Notes: generated by a model not told the origin, from the letters alone. Counted from the first letter of the stretch, positions 1-9,949 are shown. The stretch: DNA of 64,000 nucleotides from Tersicoccus mangrovi (GCF_036881825.1 NZ_JBAJMW010000009.1:1-64000); one strand, 5' to 3'. Numbers and translations are program-made.

Positions 1-49
1 GCACGCCGCCAGCGTTCGTCCTGAGCCAGGATCAAACTCTCCGTCAAAA
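1..49 (-). rRNA. rrs: 16S ribosomal RNA, 5' end only (partial)
   Basis: Read on the minus strand, the first bases of the window give AGAGTTTGATCCTGGCTCAG followed by GACGAACGCTGGCGGCGTGC, the universal start of bacterial 16S rRNA (the 27F primer site). Only about 45-49 nt of the gene are inside the window; the rest lies beyond base 1. The exact mature 5' end is uncertain by a few bases. The GGCGGCGTGC ending is usual for actinobacteria. Confidence 0.97.
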
Positions 50-232
50 AAACGAAAAAACAATCCCGGCAATGACACCCAGCCACCACGGGGGTGGCAG
101 CCAGACATCACAACCAGTAAATAACTGGCATCAACAAACAAAACAACACACTATTGAGTTCTCAAACAACAGGCACGTATCGATTCCGTCGATTCTTTTC
201 GAATCGCTTTCCTCGTCGTTTCCAACTCTTCA
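50..232 (-). other. rRNA operon leader (transcribed spacer before 16S)
   Basis: This AT-richer stretch separates the rrn promoters from the 16S gene. Around 149-168 the minus strand reads TTTGAGAACTCAATAGTGTG, a block that I recall as conserved in actinobacterial rRNA leaders and spacers and that probably takes part in antitermination or precursor processing. An inverted pair of TAACTGGCA/TTACTGG-like sequences around 110-135 may pair in the precursor. No coding gene is visible here. Confidence 0.7.
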
Positions 233-262
233 AACCTAGTTCATCGCTTCTTCATCTGTCAA
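233..262 (-). promoter_or_regulatory. rrn promoter P1 (proximal)
   Basis: On the minus strand a perfect -35 TTGACA (257-262) is followed after 18 nt by TAGGTT (233-238), placing the start site near base 225, about 175 nt before the 16S gene. Immediately upstream of the -35 box is a hairpin ATCCGCG-TTTTT-CGCGGAT that is duplicated at the distal promoter. Strong sigma-A type promoter; confidence rests on the consensus boxes and the position. Confidence 0.8.
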
Positions 263-429
263 ATCCGCGTTTTTCGCGGATCCGAGCCTGAAGAACGACT
301 CCTTCGAATGATTGCCGGTGAATCTGCGAATTCGTTTCTCTCGAACCGTTCTCCGCTGCATTTTCCCAGCCATCCAAAGTTATTCATTCGCTTTCCATCT
401 GTCAAATCCGCTGTTTTCGCGGATCCGAG
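253..429. repeat. 34-bp direct repeat carrying hairpin plus -35 box (253-286 and 396-429)
   Basis: Bases 253-286 and 396-429 agree in 32 of 34 positions. Each copy contains an inverted repeat (ATCCGC..GCGGAT around a T-rich centre) joined to the TTGACA box of an rrn promoter. The two differences (GT versus TG) fall in the hairpin loop, so the stem is kept. This is the duplicated upstream part of the two rRNA promoters. Confidence 0.85.
377..405 (-). promoter_or_regulatory. rrn promoter P2 (distal)
   Basis: A second -35 TTGACA (400-405, minus strand) lies 17 nt before TAACTT (377-382). It is preceded by the same palindromic block as the proximal promoter, about 143 bp upstream of it. The two promoters form a tandem pair reading into 16S. 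Confidence 0.75.
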
Positions 430-728
430 TCGATGATCAACTCCTGAATCCCATGCCGATGTCCGGTCCGTTCGAGCCATCCCCGTGCGGGCGCAGCCCG
501 ATCAACCGTTGATCGTGTGTGGGTGGTGCCTGCTCCAGCCGTTCCGAGCGGGATTCTGGACCCCGTCTGGACCGCGCTGCCCGGCAGGCGACTCGAAGAA
601 CACTACGCGGATCGGTCAGGCCGCGCAAATCGGCCGTGACGCCCGGGCGTGTCGTTGTGTCGTCGGGCGATCGGCCCCGGGATCACGCGGATCACGCCGT
701 TGTGGCCGCCTCGTTCACGCCCGGCCGG
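430..728. other. Intergenic region between tyrS and the rrn promoters
   Basis: About 300 bp without a supportable gene. The only structure seen is a 17-nt palindrome at 499-515 (CGATCAAC-C-GTTGATCG), which might help end tyrS transcription before the rRNA promoters. The short reading frames here lack coding character and ribosome binding sites. Confidence 0.5.
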
Positions 729-2153
729 TCAGCCGGCGGACGGTGCCGCCGGCTGGTCCTCGCGCGTGACCTCGGCCACGGCCTGGTGCCGCTTGCCGCG
801 ACGGACCAGCAAGTAGCGGCCGTGCAGCAACTCGGCCGGGTCGACGACGTGGTCGACGTCGGTGATCTTCACGTTGTTGACGTAGGCCCCACCGTCGCCG
901 ACGGTGCGCCGGGCCTCCGAGTTGGAGGCCACCAGCTTCGTCGCGACCAGCAGGTCGACGATGCCGAGCCGACCGTTCTCGACGCCGGCGCGCGGGAGCT
1001 CCGCCGTCGCCGCCTGCCACGTGGGTTCATCGATCGCGGCCAGATCCCCCTGGCCGAACACGGCGGCGGACGCGGCGATGGCTGCTTCCGTCGCGGCGAT
1101 CCCGTGCACGAGGGAGGTGACCTCCCAGGCGAGAACCTTCTGGGCTTCCCGCCGGTGCGGTCGCTCGGTCACCTCGACGGCCAGTTCCTCGATGCGGGCG
1201 CGGTCCAGGAAGGTGAACACCTTGAGCATCGTGACCACGTCGGCGTCGAGCCGGTTGAGCCAGAACTGATAGAAGGTGTACGGACTACACATAGCGGCGT
1301 CGAGCCAGATGGCGTTGCCCTCGCTCTTGCCGAACTTGGTGCCGTCGGCATTGGTGATGAGCGGCGTCCCGATGGCATGCACGGCGTGCCCCTCGACCTT
1401 GCGGACGAGCTCCGTGCCGCTGGTCAGGTTCCCCCACTGGTCCGAGCCGCCGGTCTGCAGCGAGCAGCCGTACTGCCGGTGCAGCTCGAGGTAGTCCATG
1501 CCCTGCAGGATCTGGTAGCTGAACTCGGCGTAGCTGATGCCCTCGTCGGAGTTCAGCCGCGACGCGACGATCTCCTTCTTGATCATCGTGCCCACCCGGT
1601 AGTGCTTGCCGACGTCCCGCAGGAAGTCGATGACGCTCATGGGCCCGGTCCAGTCCAGGTTGTTGACCATCCGCGCCGGATTCTCGCCCTCGAAGTCGAG
1701 GAACCGCCGCACCTGGGACTGCAGGTAGCCGACCCATTCGGCCACCGTCTCCTTGGTGTTCATCGTCCGCTCCGCCGACGGGCGCGGGTCCCCGACCAGT
1801 CCGGTCGAGCCGCCGACCAGGGCGAGCGGGTGGTGCCCGGCCAGCTGGAGCCGGCGCATCGTCAGCAGTTGGACGAGGTTGCCCAGGTGCAGTGACGGAG
1901 CCGTCGGGTCGAAGCCGCAGTAGTAGGTCAGGGGCTCACCGTCGAGCGCGCGCTGCAGCTCGGCCTCATCGGTGCTGACCTGGACGAGGCCGCGCCAGCG
2001 CAGTTCCTCCCAGATGCCGTCGAAGCTCGCGTCGTTGCGCTGCGGGGTCGGCGACGGTCCGGTCGACGACGGGGACGGATCGGCGGATGAGCCGGGAGAT
2101 GAGGCGGCGGTCACGGACACGCCGTCCACGCTATCAGCCGGCATCCCGCTCAT
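729..2153 (-). CDS. tyrS: Tyrosyl-tRNA synthetase
   Basis: A class I aminoacyl-tRNA synthetase that charges tRNA-Tyr in the cytoplasm. The 474-residue product has the HIGH-type signature HLGN near residues 89-92, the Tyr-specific run GGSDQWGN near 235-242, the KMSKS-type loop KFGKS near 273-277 and a C-terminal S4 RNA-binding domain from about 405. The first 37 residues are a Ser/Pro/Ala-rich extension before the usual start of homology (QRNDASFDGIW), so the true start may be an internal ATG or GTG. With this ATG the gene overlaps the end of the upstream helicase gene by 20 bp, which suggests co-transcription. Confidence 0.96.
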   Translation of the reverse strand: MSGMPADSVDGVSVTAASSPGSSADPSPSSTGPSPTPQRNDASFDGIWEELRWRGLVQVSTDEAELQRALDGEPLTYYCGFDPTAPSLHLGNLVQLLTMRRLQLAGHHPLALVGGSTGLVGDPRPSAERTMNTKETVAEWVGYLQSQVRRFLDFEGENPARMVNNLDWTGPMSVIDFLRDVGKHYRVGTMIKKEIVASRLNSDEGISYAEFSYQILQGMDYLELHRQYGCSLQTGGSDQWGNLTSGTELVRKVEGHAVHAIGTPLITNADGTKFGKSEGNAIWLDAAMCSPYTFYQFWLNRLDADVVTMLKVFTFLDRARIEELAVEVTERPHRREAQKVLAWEVTSLVHGIAATEAAIAASAAVFGQGDLAAIDEPTWQAATAELPRAGVENGRLGIVDLLVATKLVASNSEARRTVGDGGAYVNNVKITDVDHVVDPAELLHGRYLLVRRGKRHQAVAEVTREDQPAAPSAG

Positions 2154-4461
2154 CGATGTTCGCCCGTTCGGCGTCGCGCACCGCCTCCTCGAGCCCGGCC
2201 GGCCACCCGGAGCTGCTGATCAGCCGCAGCCGCTGGGTGGGGCGGGTCATCGCCACGTACAGGTCACCGGGACGCCCGCCGGCGTCCGCCATGATCTGCT
2301 TCGGCTCGACGACGACGACGCCGTCGAACTCGAGCCCCTTGGCGTCCACGGGATCGAGCACGACGATGCTCTGGTCGACGGACCCCGCACCCCCGCCGAT
2401 CCGGCTCCCCCACCGCTCCTGCAGCGCGGAGCGCAGGCGCGGGACGAGGCCGGACGGTGCGATCACCGCGACGAGCCCGCCGTCCACGAGGTCGACGTCC
2501 TCCGCGACGGCCGCGACGACGGCACCCGGCAGTTCCCCGGCCCGCCGGGCCGGCTGCAGCAGCGGGGGCCAGTCCCCCACGCGCACGGCCTCCGGCTCGG
2601 AGACCGGCGCGCCGGTGGCCCGGGCGACAGCCACGGCCGCCTCGGCGATCTGCGCAGGCGTGCGGTAGTTGACGGTCAGCTCCTGAAGGGTGAACCGGTC
2701 GCCCACGAACGGGGCGAGCGCCTCCGCCCACGAGGTGGCACCGGCCGCCGACGACGTCTGGGCGATGTCCCCGACGATCGTGAAGGACTTCAGCGGGCAG
2801 CGGCGCATCAGCAGCCGCCACTGCATCGGCGACAGTTCCTGCGCCTCGTCGACGATGACGTGGCCGAACGCCCACGTGCGGTCCGCGAGCGCACGCTCGG
2901 ACGTGGTGACCGCGGCTTCCGCGGCCGCGTTGTGCGCGACGACGTCCTCGGCCGAGAGCATGCCGTCCACCCCGGCGTCGGCGAGGGTCTGGTTCATGTT
3001 CTCGAGCGCCTTCTCGGCGTTGGCCAGGTCCCGCGTGCGGGCGGCATCCCGGGCGGCGGCGTCGCGCCCCGCGGAGGCATCCAGGTCGCCCACCAGTTCG
3101 GCGGCCTCGTCGAGCAGCGGCACGTCCGCCTCGGTGAAGGGGGCGCCGGGCTCGCGCAGCAGGGCGCGCCAGTCCTCGTCCGGCAGCAGTCCGGCGGCCG
3201 CGGCCGCCAGCTGCTCGGGGCGGCTGAGCAGCTCGTCGACCAGCTTCTTCGCCGTCAGCGGCATCCAGGACAGGTTCAGGGCGACACGGACGTCCCGGGA
3301 GGTGCGCACGTCCTCGGCCAGCCAGGACCGCTCCCCCGTGTACTCCTTCCCCGAGGACGCCTCGACCTTCTGCGTCAGCTGGTCCGTCAGCTCGCGCAGC
3401 ATGATCTTGACGAACGTCAGCCGGGCCTCGTTGTGGGGCTTGCCGGTCGCCTGGGCCCGGTCACGGGCGCGGGCGACCTGACGCGGCGTGAGGGTGAGGG
3501 TGAAGCCGTTGACGTCGAGCCGGCGCGGCTCGGCGGGCACCCGCTGGCGGTTGCGCACCGCGGCCGCGACGACGTCGGCCATCACCAGGCTGCCCTTGAT
3601 CCGCGCGACCGTCTGGTCCGTCTCCGGCCCGGCGTGCAGGTCGGGGATCAGGGAGGCGGGGCTGGTCATGATGACGCCGGTCTCGCCGAGGGAGGGCAGC
3701 ACCCGTTCGATGTAGGTGAGGAACGAGTCGGACGGCCCGACGAGCAGCACGCCGGACTTGGCCAGCCGATCGCGGTGGCTGTACAGGAGGTAGGCGGCGC
3801 GGTGCAGGGCGACGGCCGTCTTGCCCGTGCCGGGACCACCCTGGACGACGAGCACGCCGGGCAGCGGCGAGCGGATGACGGCGTCCTGCTCGGCCTGGAT
3901 GGTGCTGACGATGTCGCCCATCCGGCCGGTGCGGCGCTCGTTCAGGGCCGCGAGGAGGGCGCCCTCCCCGGGAACGACTCCGGCGTCTCCGAGCATGCCG
4001 GGGTCGAGCACGTCGTCCTCGAGCGCGCGCACGGTGCGGCCGCGCAGCATCAGGTGGCGGCGGCGACGCACGTGCTGCCGGTCGAAGGCCGTGGCCTGGT
4101 AGAAGGTGCCGGCCTCGGGGGCGCGCCAGTCGACCATGAGCCGCTGCAGGTCGTCCGTCGACATGCCGATGCGGCCGATGTAGCGGGCCTCGCCCGAGTC
4201 CATGTCCAGCCGACCGAACACGAGGCGGTCCTCGACGGCGTAGAGCTGCGCGAGGCGGTCCTCGTAGAGCGTGGCGAACGCGTCGCGCTCGGAGACGTTC
4301 TGCGCCGAGCCGACGGCGCCGGTGCGCCGCACCTGGGCGAGCTGTTCGGTCTTCTCCACCCGCATCTCGTCGAGCCGGGCGTAGAGCTGCCCGACGTACT
4401 CACGCTCGTGTCCGAGCTCGCGCTCGAGGGTGTCGTGCCGGTCTTGCACGCGATCAGTCAC
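2134..4461 (-). CDS. HelD/HelR-like RNA polymerase-recycling ATPase (UvrD/Rep superfamily)
   Basis: A 775-residue superfamily 1 helicase-like protein. The N-terminal 90 residues form a charged coiled-coil arm, as in HelD and HelR, which insert into RNA polymerase to strip stalled enzyme from DNA. Walker A GGPGTGKT is at 208-215, the Walker B-like DEAQE comes near 555, NYRTP (motif IV) near 590 and MTRPTQ (motif VI) near the C terminus. The GTG start at 4461 has a good ribosome binding site (GGAGGA, 7 nt spacing). HelR proteins of actinomycetes can give rifampicin tolerance, but no rifamycin-associated element was found upstream. Assignment to HelR rather than another UvrD-like family is inference from the N-terminal arm and length. 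Confidence 0.85.
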   Translation of the reverse strand: MTDRVQDRHDTLERELGHEREYVGQLYARLDEMRVEKTEQLAQVRRTGAVGSAQNVSERDAFATLYEDRLAQLYAVEDRLVFGRLDMDSGEARYIGRIGMSTDDLQRLMVDWRAPEAGTFYQATAFDRQHVRRRRHLMLRGRTVRALEDDVLDPGMLGDAGVVPGEGALLAALNERRTGRMGDIVSTIQAEQDAVIRSPLPGVLVVQGGPGTGKTAVALHRAAYLLYSHRDRLAKSGVLLVGPSDSFLTYIERVLPSLGETGVIMTSPASLIPDLHAGPETDQTVARIKGSLVMADVVAAAVRNRQRVPAEPRRLDVNGFTLTLTPRQVARARDRAQATGKPHNEARLTFVKIMLRELTDQLTQKVEASSGKEYTGERSWLAEDVRTSRDVRVALNLSWMPLTAKKLVDELLSRPEQLAAAAAGLLPDEDWRALLREPGAPFTEADVPLLDEAAELVGDLDASAGRDAAARDAARTRDLANAEKALENMNQTLADAGVDGMLSAEDVVAHNAAAEAAVTTSERALADRTWAFGHVIVDEAQELSPMQWRLLMRRCPLKSFTIVGDIAQTSSAAGATSWAEALAPFVGDRFTLQELTVNYRTPAQIAEAAVAVARATGAPVSEPEAVRVGDWPPLLQPARRAGELPGAVVAAVAEDVDLVDGGLVAVIAPSGLVPRLRSALQERWGSRIGGGAGSVDQSIVVLDPVDAKGLEFDGVVVVEPKQIMADAGGRPGDLYVAMTRPTQRLRLISSSGWPAGLEEAVRDAERANIDERDAG

Positions 4462-4557
4462 GCGTCGATCCTCCCGAATTCGGACCGTACTTCGGCGCCG
4501 CTGCGCCGACCCGGCGCGAACGGAGCACCAGTGACGGTCGCCCCCAACGGACTGTCC

Positions 4558-4563
4558 ATTCTA
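4558..4563 (-). promoter_or_regulatory. Possible -10 box of the helicase/tyrS unit
   Basis: In the 218-bp gap before the helicase gene the minus strand has TAGAAT, a near-consensus -10 hexamer, about 97 nt before the start codon. No convincing -35 box lies 16-18 nt upstream, so this is tentative. Confidence 0.3.
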
Positions 4564-4679
4564 CAACCGGTCGATCGGGGGACGACGGACGGCCCCGGCG
4601 CGCCGCTGCGGGGTGCGGCGGAGCGGTGTCGGGGAGTCGTCCCCGCGCCGTGGCCGGGTCGGGAGGACCGGGCCGGGCG

Positions 4680-5243
4680 TCAGGCGCGGATGAGCGAGCG
4701 GACCCGGTGTCCGCCGAGCCGGCGACGGCCGCGCATCTCGGGCAGTTCGAGTACGACGCCGAAGCCGGCGACGCTGATGCCGGCCCGGCTGAACAGCTCC
4801 GCCGCCGAGGCGAGGGTGCCGCCGGTGGCGAGCACGTCGTCGAGCACGAGGACGCGCGAACCGGCGGGCAGGTCGTCGGTGTGCAGCTCGAGGGTCGAGC
4901 TGCCGTACTCGCTCTGGCTCTCGGTCGCGTAGGTCTCGCGCGGCAGCTTGCCGGCCTTGCGGACGGTGACGACGCCGGTGCCCGTGGCGTACGCGGCGGC
5001 CGCGGCCAGCAGGAACCCGCGCGCCTCGACGCCGGCGACGGCGTCGAAGGTCCCGGCGAACGGCTCGACCAGGGCGTCGACGACCGCGCGCAGGGCCGGT
5101 CCGTCGGCGAAGACCGGGGTCAGATCCTTGAAGTGGACGCCGGGCTCGGGGAAGTCCTCGATCGTGACGAGCAGCCGATTGATCAGCTCGTCGACCGATT
5201 CCCTGGCAGGCGTGCTGGCGGGCGTACTCGGGGGTGTGTTCAC
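4680..5243 (-). CDS. apt: Adenine phosphoribosyltransferase
   Basis: Purine salvage enzyme converting adenine and PRPP to AMP. The 187-residue product carries the PRPP-binding motif VLVLDDVLATGGT around residues 130-142 and the family N-terminal pattern DFPEPGVHFKDLTPV. The start is GTG. The closest purine-rich stretch (GAGGGA) abuts the start codon, so a slightly later start is possible. The preceding gene on this strand is the 3-methyladenine glycosylase, 58 bp upstream, so the two may be co-transcribed. In many actinobacteria apt sits with relA and secDF; that context is absent here. Confidence 0.93.
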   Translation of the reverse strand: MNTPPSTPASTPARESVDELINRLLVTIEDFPEPGVHFKDLTPVFADGPALRAVVDALVEPFAGTFDAVAGVEARGFLLAAAAAYATGTGVVTVRKAGKLPRETYATESQSEYGSSTLELHTDDLPAGSRVLVLDDVLATGGTLASAAELFSRAGISVAGFGVVLELPEMRGRRRLGGHRVRSLIRA

Positions 5244-5301
5244 TCCCTCAACGATACGGGCGCCGCAGGCCCGGGCCGTACTCGGGCTCCGGCGGGACCG
5301 G

Positions 5302-6024
5302 TCACGACGCGGCCCGGCGGCGCTTCACCGCGGGCCGGTAGGGGGACACCGTGGGATCGCCGGTCAGCCAGTAACGCCAGGGATAGTCGGTGCTGCCGCC
5401 GGGGCCGCTGACGCCGACGCGCGGGCCCGTGCTGACGGCGTCGTCGTCGGCGGGGACCTTCGGCAGCTGCAGCCGGACGGAACGAACCGGGTCGGGCGCC
5501 TCGTCGGACGTCTCGCGGGGGTCCACGACGCCGGCGGCGAGCGGGACGCCGTTGTCCCGCAGGTGCAGGCCGAGGGCCCGCGCCAGTCGTGCCGGCCCGC
5601 GGGCGAGGTCCCGGTCCAGCGCCGGACGGTCGCCGCCGCCGGTGCGGGCGTCGCGACGCTGCCGGGCGAGGTCGAGGCCCTCGACCACCTCTCCCCCACG
5701 CAGCAGGACCCCCGTCGCGACCCCGTCGACGCTGCACACGACGTTGGCGCAGTGGTGCATGCCGTAGGTGAAGTACACGTACAGATGACCGGCGGGGCCG
5801 AAGAGGACGGCGTTGCGGGCGGTGCGGCCGCGGAAGGAGTGGGCACCGGGGTCCGGTGCGGCGGAGTCGCGCTGGCCCAGGTACGCCTCCGTCTCCGTGA
5901 TGCGGACGGTGACGGTGCCCGCGTCGGTGGTACTGGTCAGGGTGCCGCCGAGCAGCGCGGGCGCGACGGCGAGCGCGTCGTGCGCCGTCAGGAAGCTCAG
6001 CAGGTCCTCGGGCATGCCGGCCAC
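5302..6024 (-). CDS. mpg: DNA-3-methyladenine glycosylase (AAG/MPG family)
   Basis: Base excision repair glycosylase that removes alkylated and deaminated purines. The 240-residue product shows the family motifs RITETEAYLG (the Glu in this block is the general base), SFRGRTARNAVLFG, YVYFTYGMHHC and the late YPWRYWLTGDP block, and has the usual full length. It starts 59 bp from the divergent alkA-like gene, so two structurally unrelated glycosylases for the same lesions share one control region. Confidence 0.93.
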   Translation of the reverse strand: MAGMPEDLLSFLTAHDALAVAPALLGGTLTSTTDAGTVTVRITETEAYLGQRDSAAPDPGAHSFRGRTARNAVLFGPAGHLYVYFTYGMHHCANVVCSVDGVATGVLLRGGEVVEGLDLARQRRDARTGGGDRPALDRDLARGPARLARALGLHLRDNGVPLAAGVVDPRETSDEAPDPVRSVRLQLPKVPADDDAVSTGPRVGVSGPGGSTDYPWRYWLTGDPTVSPYRPAVKRRRAAS

Positions 6025-6071
6025 GTTACCGGGACGGCTCGGACGGACCGGGCGTCACGTCCGGAGGCTGG

Positions 6072-6077
6072 CAGGAT
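6072..6077 (+). promoter_or_regulatory. -10 box of alkA, leaderless arrangement
   Basis: CAGGAT ends 6 nt before the GTG start at 6084. With a normal -10-to-start-site distance, transcription would begin at or next to the start codon, so the mRNA is probably leaderless. The same spacing is seen before the photolyase-family gene (9944-9949). No clear -35 box is seen. Confidence 0.45.
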
Positions 6078-6083
6078 GTTCCG

Positions 6084-7013
6084 GTGACCGCCGACCTCGT
6101 GCCCGAGCCCTCGGACCCCGTGCCCACGAAGCCGATGCAGATCGAGACCGAGCTGCCCGTCGCCGGGCCCTTCGACCCGGCCGTGTTCGCGTTCCTCGCC
6201 CAGCGGCGGATCGCCGGCGTCGAGGTCGCCGACGAGCGCAGCTACCAGCGGTCGATGGACTGCTCCCACGGGCACGCGCTCATGCGGGTGTGGTGGGACG
6301 GTGCCCGGGTGCAGATGTCGGCGACGCTGGAGGACGTCCGCGACGCCGACACCGTGATCACCGCGGCCCGGCACCTGCTCAGCCTCGACGCCGACCCCCG
6401 GCTGCCAGACGCGGCGCTCGCCGACGACCCGGTGCTCGGCCCGTCCGTCCGCCGGCGTCCGGGGCTGCGGGTCGGCGGCAGCGTCGAACCGCACGAGATG
6501 CTGCTGCGCGCGATGATCGGCCAGCAGATCTCCGAGGCCGCCGCGCGGACCGCCCTGCACCGGCTGGCCGAGCACGCGCCGGCCACCCGGCTGCCCGCCG
6601 AGGGCATCGACCGGTTCTTCCCCGACGCGGCCGTGGTCGCCGAGCACGGCCGGACGGTGCTGCGCGGACCAGGACGGCGGATCGACTCCGTGGTCACCAG
6701 CGCCGAACGGATCGCCGGCGGCGACCTGGACCTGCGGCAGGCGGCCACGACCGCGGACCTGGCCGCGATGCTGCTGCCGCTGCCCGGCATCGGGCCCTGG
6801 ACGGTCGGCTACGTGGCGCTGCGCTGGCTCGGCGACCCGGACGTGTTCCTGCCCGGCGACCTCGCCGTCCGGGCCGGGCTGACCCGGCTGGCCGGCGCCC
6901 CGGCTCGGCTGAGCCCCGCCGCCGTCACCGCGATGGCGCGGGCGTGGGCGCCGTGGCGCTCGTGGGCGGTGCTGCACGCATGGCAGGCGCACCTCGCACC
7001 GTCCGCCTCCTGA
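6084..7013 (+). CDS. alkA: DNA-3-methyladenine glycosylase II (AlkA-like, HhH-GPD)
   Basis: A 309-residue base-excision glycosylase. An AlkA-type N-terminal domain (about residues 20-125) precedes the HhH-GPD domain, with the helix-hairpin-helix LPGIGPWTVGY near residues 233-243 and the catalytic aspartate in FLPGDLAVRAG about 20 residues later. The GTG start is supported by a -10 box 6 nt upstream; the nearby ATG at 6076 is in another frame and hits a stop at once. There is no Ada regulator and no fused AdaA domain here. It is divergent from mpg. Confidence 0.9.
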   Translation: MTADLVPEPSDPVPTKPMQIETELPVAGPFDPAVFAFLAQRRIAGVEVADERSYQRSMDCSHGHALMRVWWDGARVQMSATLEDVRDADTVITAARHLLSLDADPRLPDAALADDPVLGPSVRRRPGLRVGGSVEPHEMLLRAMIGQQISEAAARTALHRLAEHAPATRLPAEGIDRFFPDAAVVAEHGRTVLRGPGRRIDSVVTSAERIAGGDLDLRQAATTADLAAMLLPLPGIGPWTVGYVALRWLGDPDVFLPGDLAVRAGLTRLAGAPARLSPAAVTAMARAWAPWRSWAVLHAWQAHLAPSAS

Positions 7014-7103
7014 CGCCGTCCCCGGAAACACCGCGCCCCGAAACACCGCCAGCTCGTCGACAGAGGCTGGGCCGACGTCGGTGCCGACGGCAGGATGAGG
7101 CAG

Positions 7104-8562
7104 TCAGCCGGCGAAGCCGCGGACCGCGTCGAGCTGGGCCGTCAGGGCCTCCAGCTGCGCCGCGACCGCCACGGGGGCGGTGCCACCCTGGCTGGACCGG
7201 CTGGTCAGCGATCCCTCGGTCGAGAGGACGCCGCGCACGTCGGGGGTGAAGCGGTCCGAGATGCCGGCGTAGTCCTCGTCGGAGAGGTCCCACAGCTCGA
7301 CGCCGCGGGACTCGGCCAGCTTGACGGCCTCACCGGAGAGCTCGTGCGCCTCCCGGAAGGGAACACCCGCGCGCACCAACCACTCGGCGACGTCGGTGGC
7401 CAGCGCGAACCCCTGCGGGGCGAGGTCGGCCATCCGGTCGGTGTGGAACGTCAGGGTGGCGATCATCCCGGACACGGCCGGCAACAGGAGCTCGAGGGTG
7501 TCGACGGCGTCGAACACCGGCTCCTTGTCCTCCTGCAGGTCCCGGTTGTACGCCAACGGCAGCCCCTTGAGCGTCGCGAGCAGCCCGGTCAGGTCCCCGA
7601 TCAGGCGGCCGGCCTTGCCGCGCGCGAGCTCGGCCACGTCCGGATTCTTCTTCTGCGGCATGATCGACGAGCCGGTCGAGTAGGCGTCGTCGAGCGTGAC
7701 GAAGCCGAACTCCTTGGTCGCCCAGAGGATGACCTCCTCGCTGATCCGCGACAGGTCGACGCCGATCATGGCGGTGACCCACGCGAACTCGGCGTACACG
7801 TCGCGGGACGCGGTGCCGTCGATCGAGTTGTGCACCGCGGAAGCGAAGCCCAGCTCGGCGGCGACGGCGTTCGGGTCCAGCCCCAGCGACGAGCCGGCGA
7901 GCGCGCCGGAACCGTAGGGGCTGACGGCGGCCCGCGCGTCCCAGTCGATCAGCCGTTGCACGTCGCGCAGCAGCGCCCAGGCGTGGGCGAGCAGGTGGTG
8001 CGCGAGCAGCACCGGCTGCGCGTGCTGCAGGTGCGTCCGGCCGGGCATCGCCGCGTCGGGATGCGCCTGCGCCTGGCCGACGAGCGCGTCGATCGTGGCG
8101 AGCACCCCGGTCGCGATGGAGGCGGCCGCCTCCCGCAGGTACATCCGGCCGAGGGTGGCGATCTGGTCGTTGCGGGACCGGCCGGCGCGCAGCTTGCCAC
8201 CGAGCTCCGGCCCGACCCGCTCGATCAGGCCCCGCTCGAGCGACCCGTGCACGTCCTCGTCGGACTCCGCGGCGACATAGGCCCCGGAGGCGACGTCGGC
8301 GTCCAGCTGGTCCAGGCCCGCCAGCATCCGCGCCAGTTCGTCCTCGTCCAGCAGGCCCGCCGTGTGCAGCACGCGGGCGTGGGCCCGGGAGCCGGCGATG
8401 TCGTGGTGGGCGAGCCGCCAGTCGAAGTCGGTGGACTTGCTCAGCGCCGCGAGGGCGTCCGCGGGGCCGCCGGAGAACCGGCCGCCCCACAGCGCGCCCG
8501 TGTTGGTGCCGTGTCGCGCGCTTCCCGGAGTCCCGGGTCCAGCCGGCCCGGGCGTCACCGGA

Positions 8563-8570
<8 letters not shown>
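7104..8570 (-). CDS. argH: Argininosuccinate lyase
   Basis: Last step of arginine synthesis: argininosuccinate to arginine and fumarate. The fumarase/aspartase superfamily signature GSSIMPQKKNP lies near residue 280, and the product is full length (488 residues). I chose the ATG at 8570, which overlaps the argG stop by 8 bp; a longer reading starts at 8603 and overlaps by 41 bp. The first roughly 25 residues are Pro/Gly-rich and lie outside the conserved domain, which begins at GALWGGRFSGGP. It is translated from the argG transcript. Confidence 0.95.
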
Positions 8571-9843
<1,273 letters not shown>

Positions 9844-9875
9844 TGAACTCTCCTCCTGATGCTGATGCACGTTCC

Positions 9876-9910
9876 TGCAAAACTATACAGTGCTATGAGG
9901 ATTTATGCAT
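9876..9910. promoter_or_regulatory. Probable tandem ARG boxes (argG operator)
   Basis: Upstream of argG the plus strand reads TGCAAAACTATACAG (9876-9890) and CTATGAGGATTTATGCAT (9893-9910). The second matches the boxes in front of argC (shared AGGA...TTATGCA). ArgR binds such 18-19 bp imperfect palindromes in tandem. The region also lies upstream of the divergent photolyase-family gene. Confidence 0.6.
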
Positions 9911-9943
9911 TCCAGGCTTCGGGCCGCTGTCGGTGCCCTCTCC

Positions 9944-9949
9944 TAGGAT
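9944..9949 (+). promoter_or_regulatory. -10 box of the photolyase-family gene, leaderless arrangement
   Basis: TAGGAT ends 6 nt before the ATG at 9956, so the transcript would begin at the start codon. No ribosome binding site is visible, which fits leaderless translation. Confidence 0.5.

Noticed and set aside
519..1895. Long plus-strand reading frame opposite tyrS
   Set aside because: It is the antisense frame of a conserved tyrS, with Arg/Val/Asp-biased, low-complexity translation and no recognisable domain. Such frames are common in high-GC DNA.
4462..4679. Rifamycin-associated element upstream of the HelR-like gene
   Set aside because: The 19-bp inverted repeat expected for such an element (GGGGCTTGCGGCAAGCCCC-like) is not present; only unrelated GC-rich stretches are seen.
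1972..4932. 986-residue plus-strand frame across the helicase gene
   Set aside because: Shadow of the HelD/HelR-like gene. The translation is a His/Arg/Gly/Val-rich string without motifs, and the frame also crosses an intergenic region.
7014..7103. Terminator between alkA and argH
   Set aside because: Only short GC-rich partial matches (for example CCGACGTCGG) were seen. No stem-loop clear enough to report.
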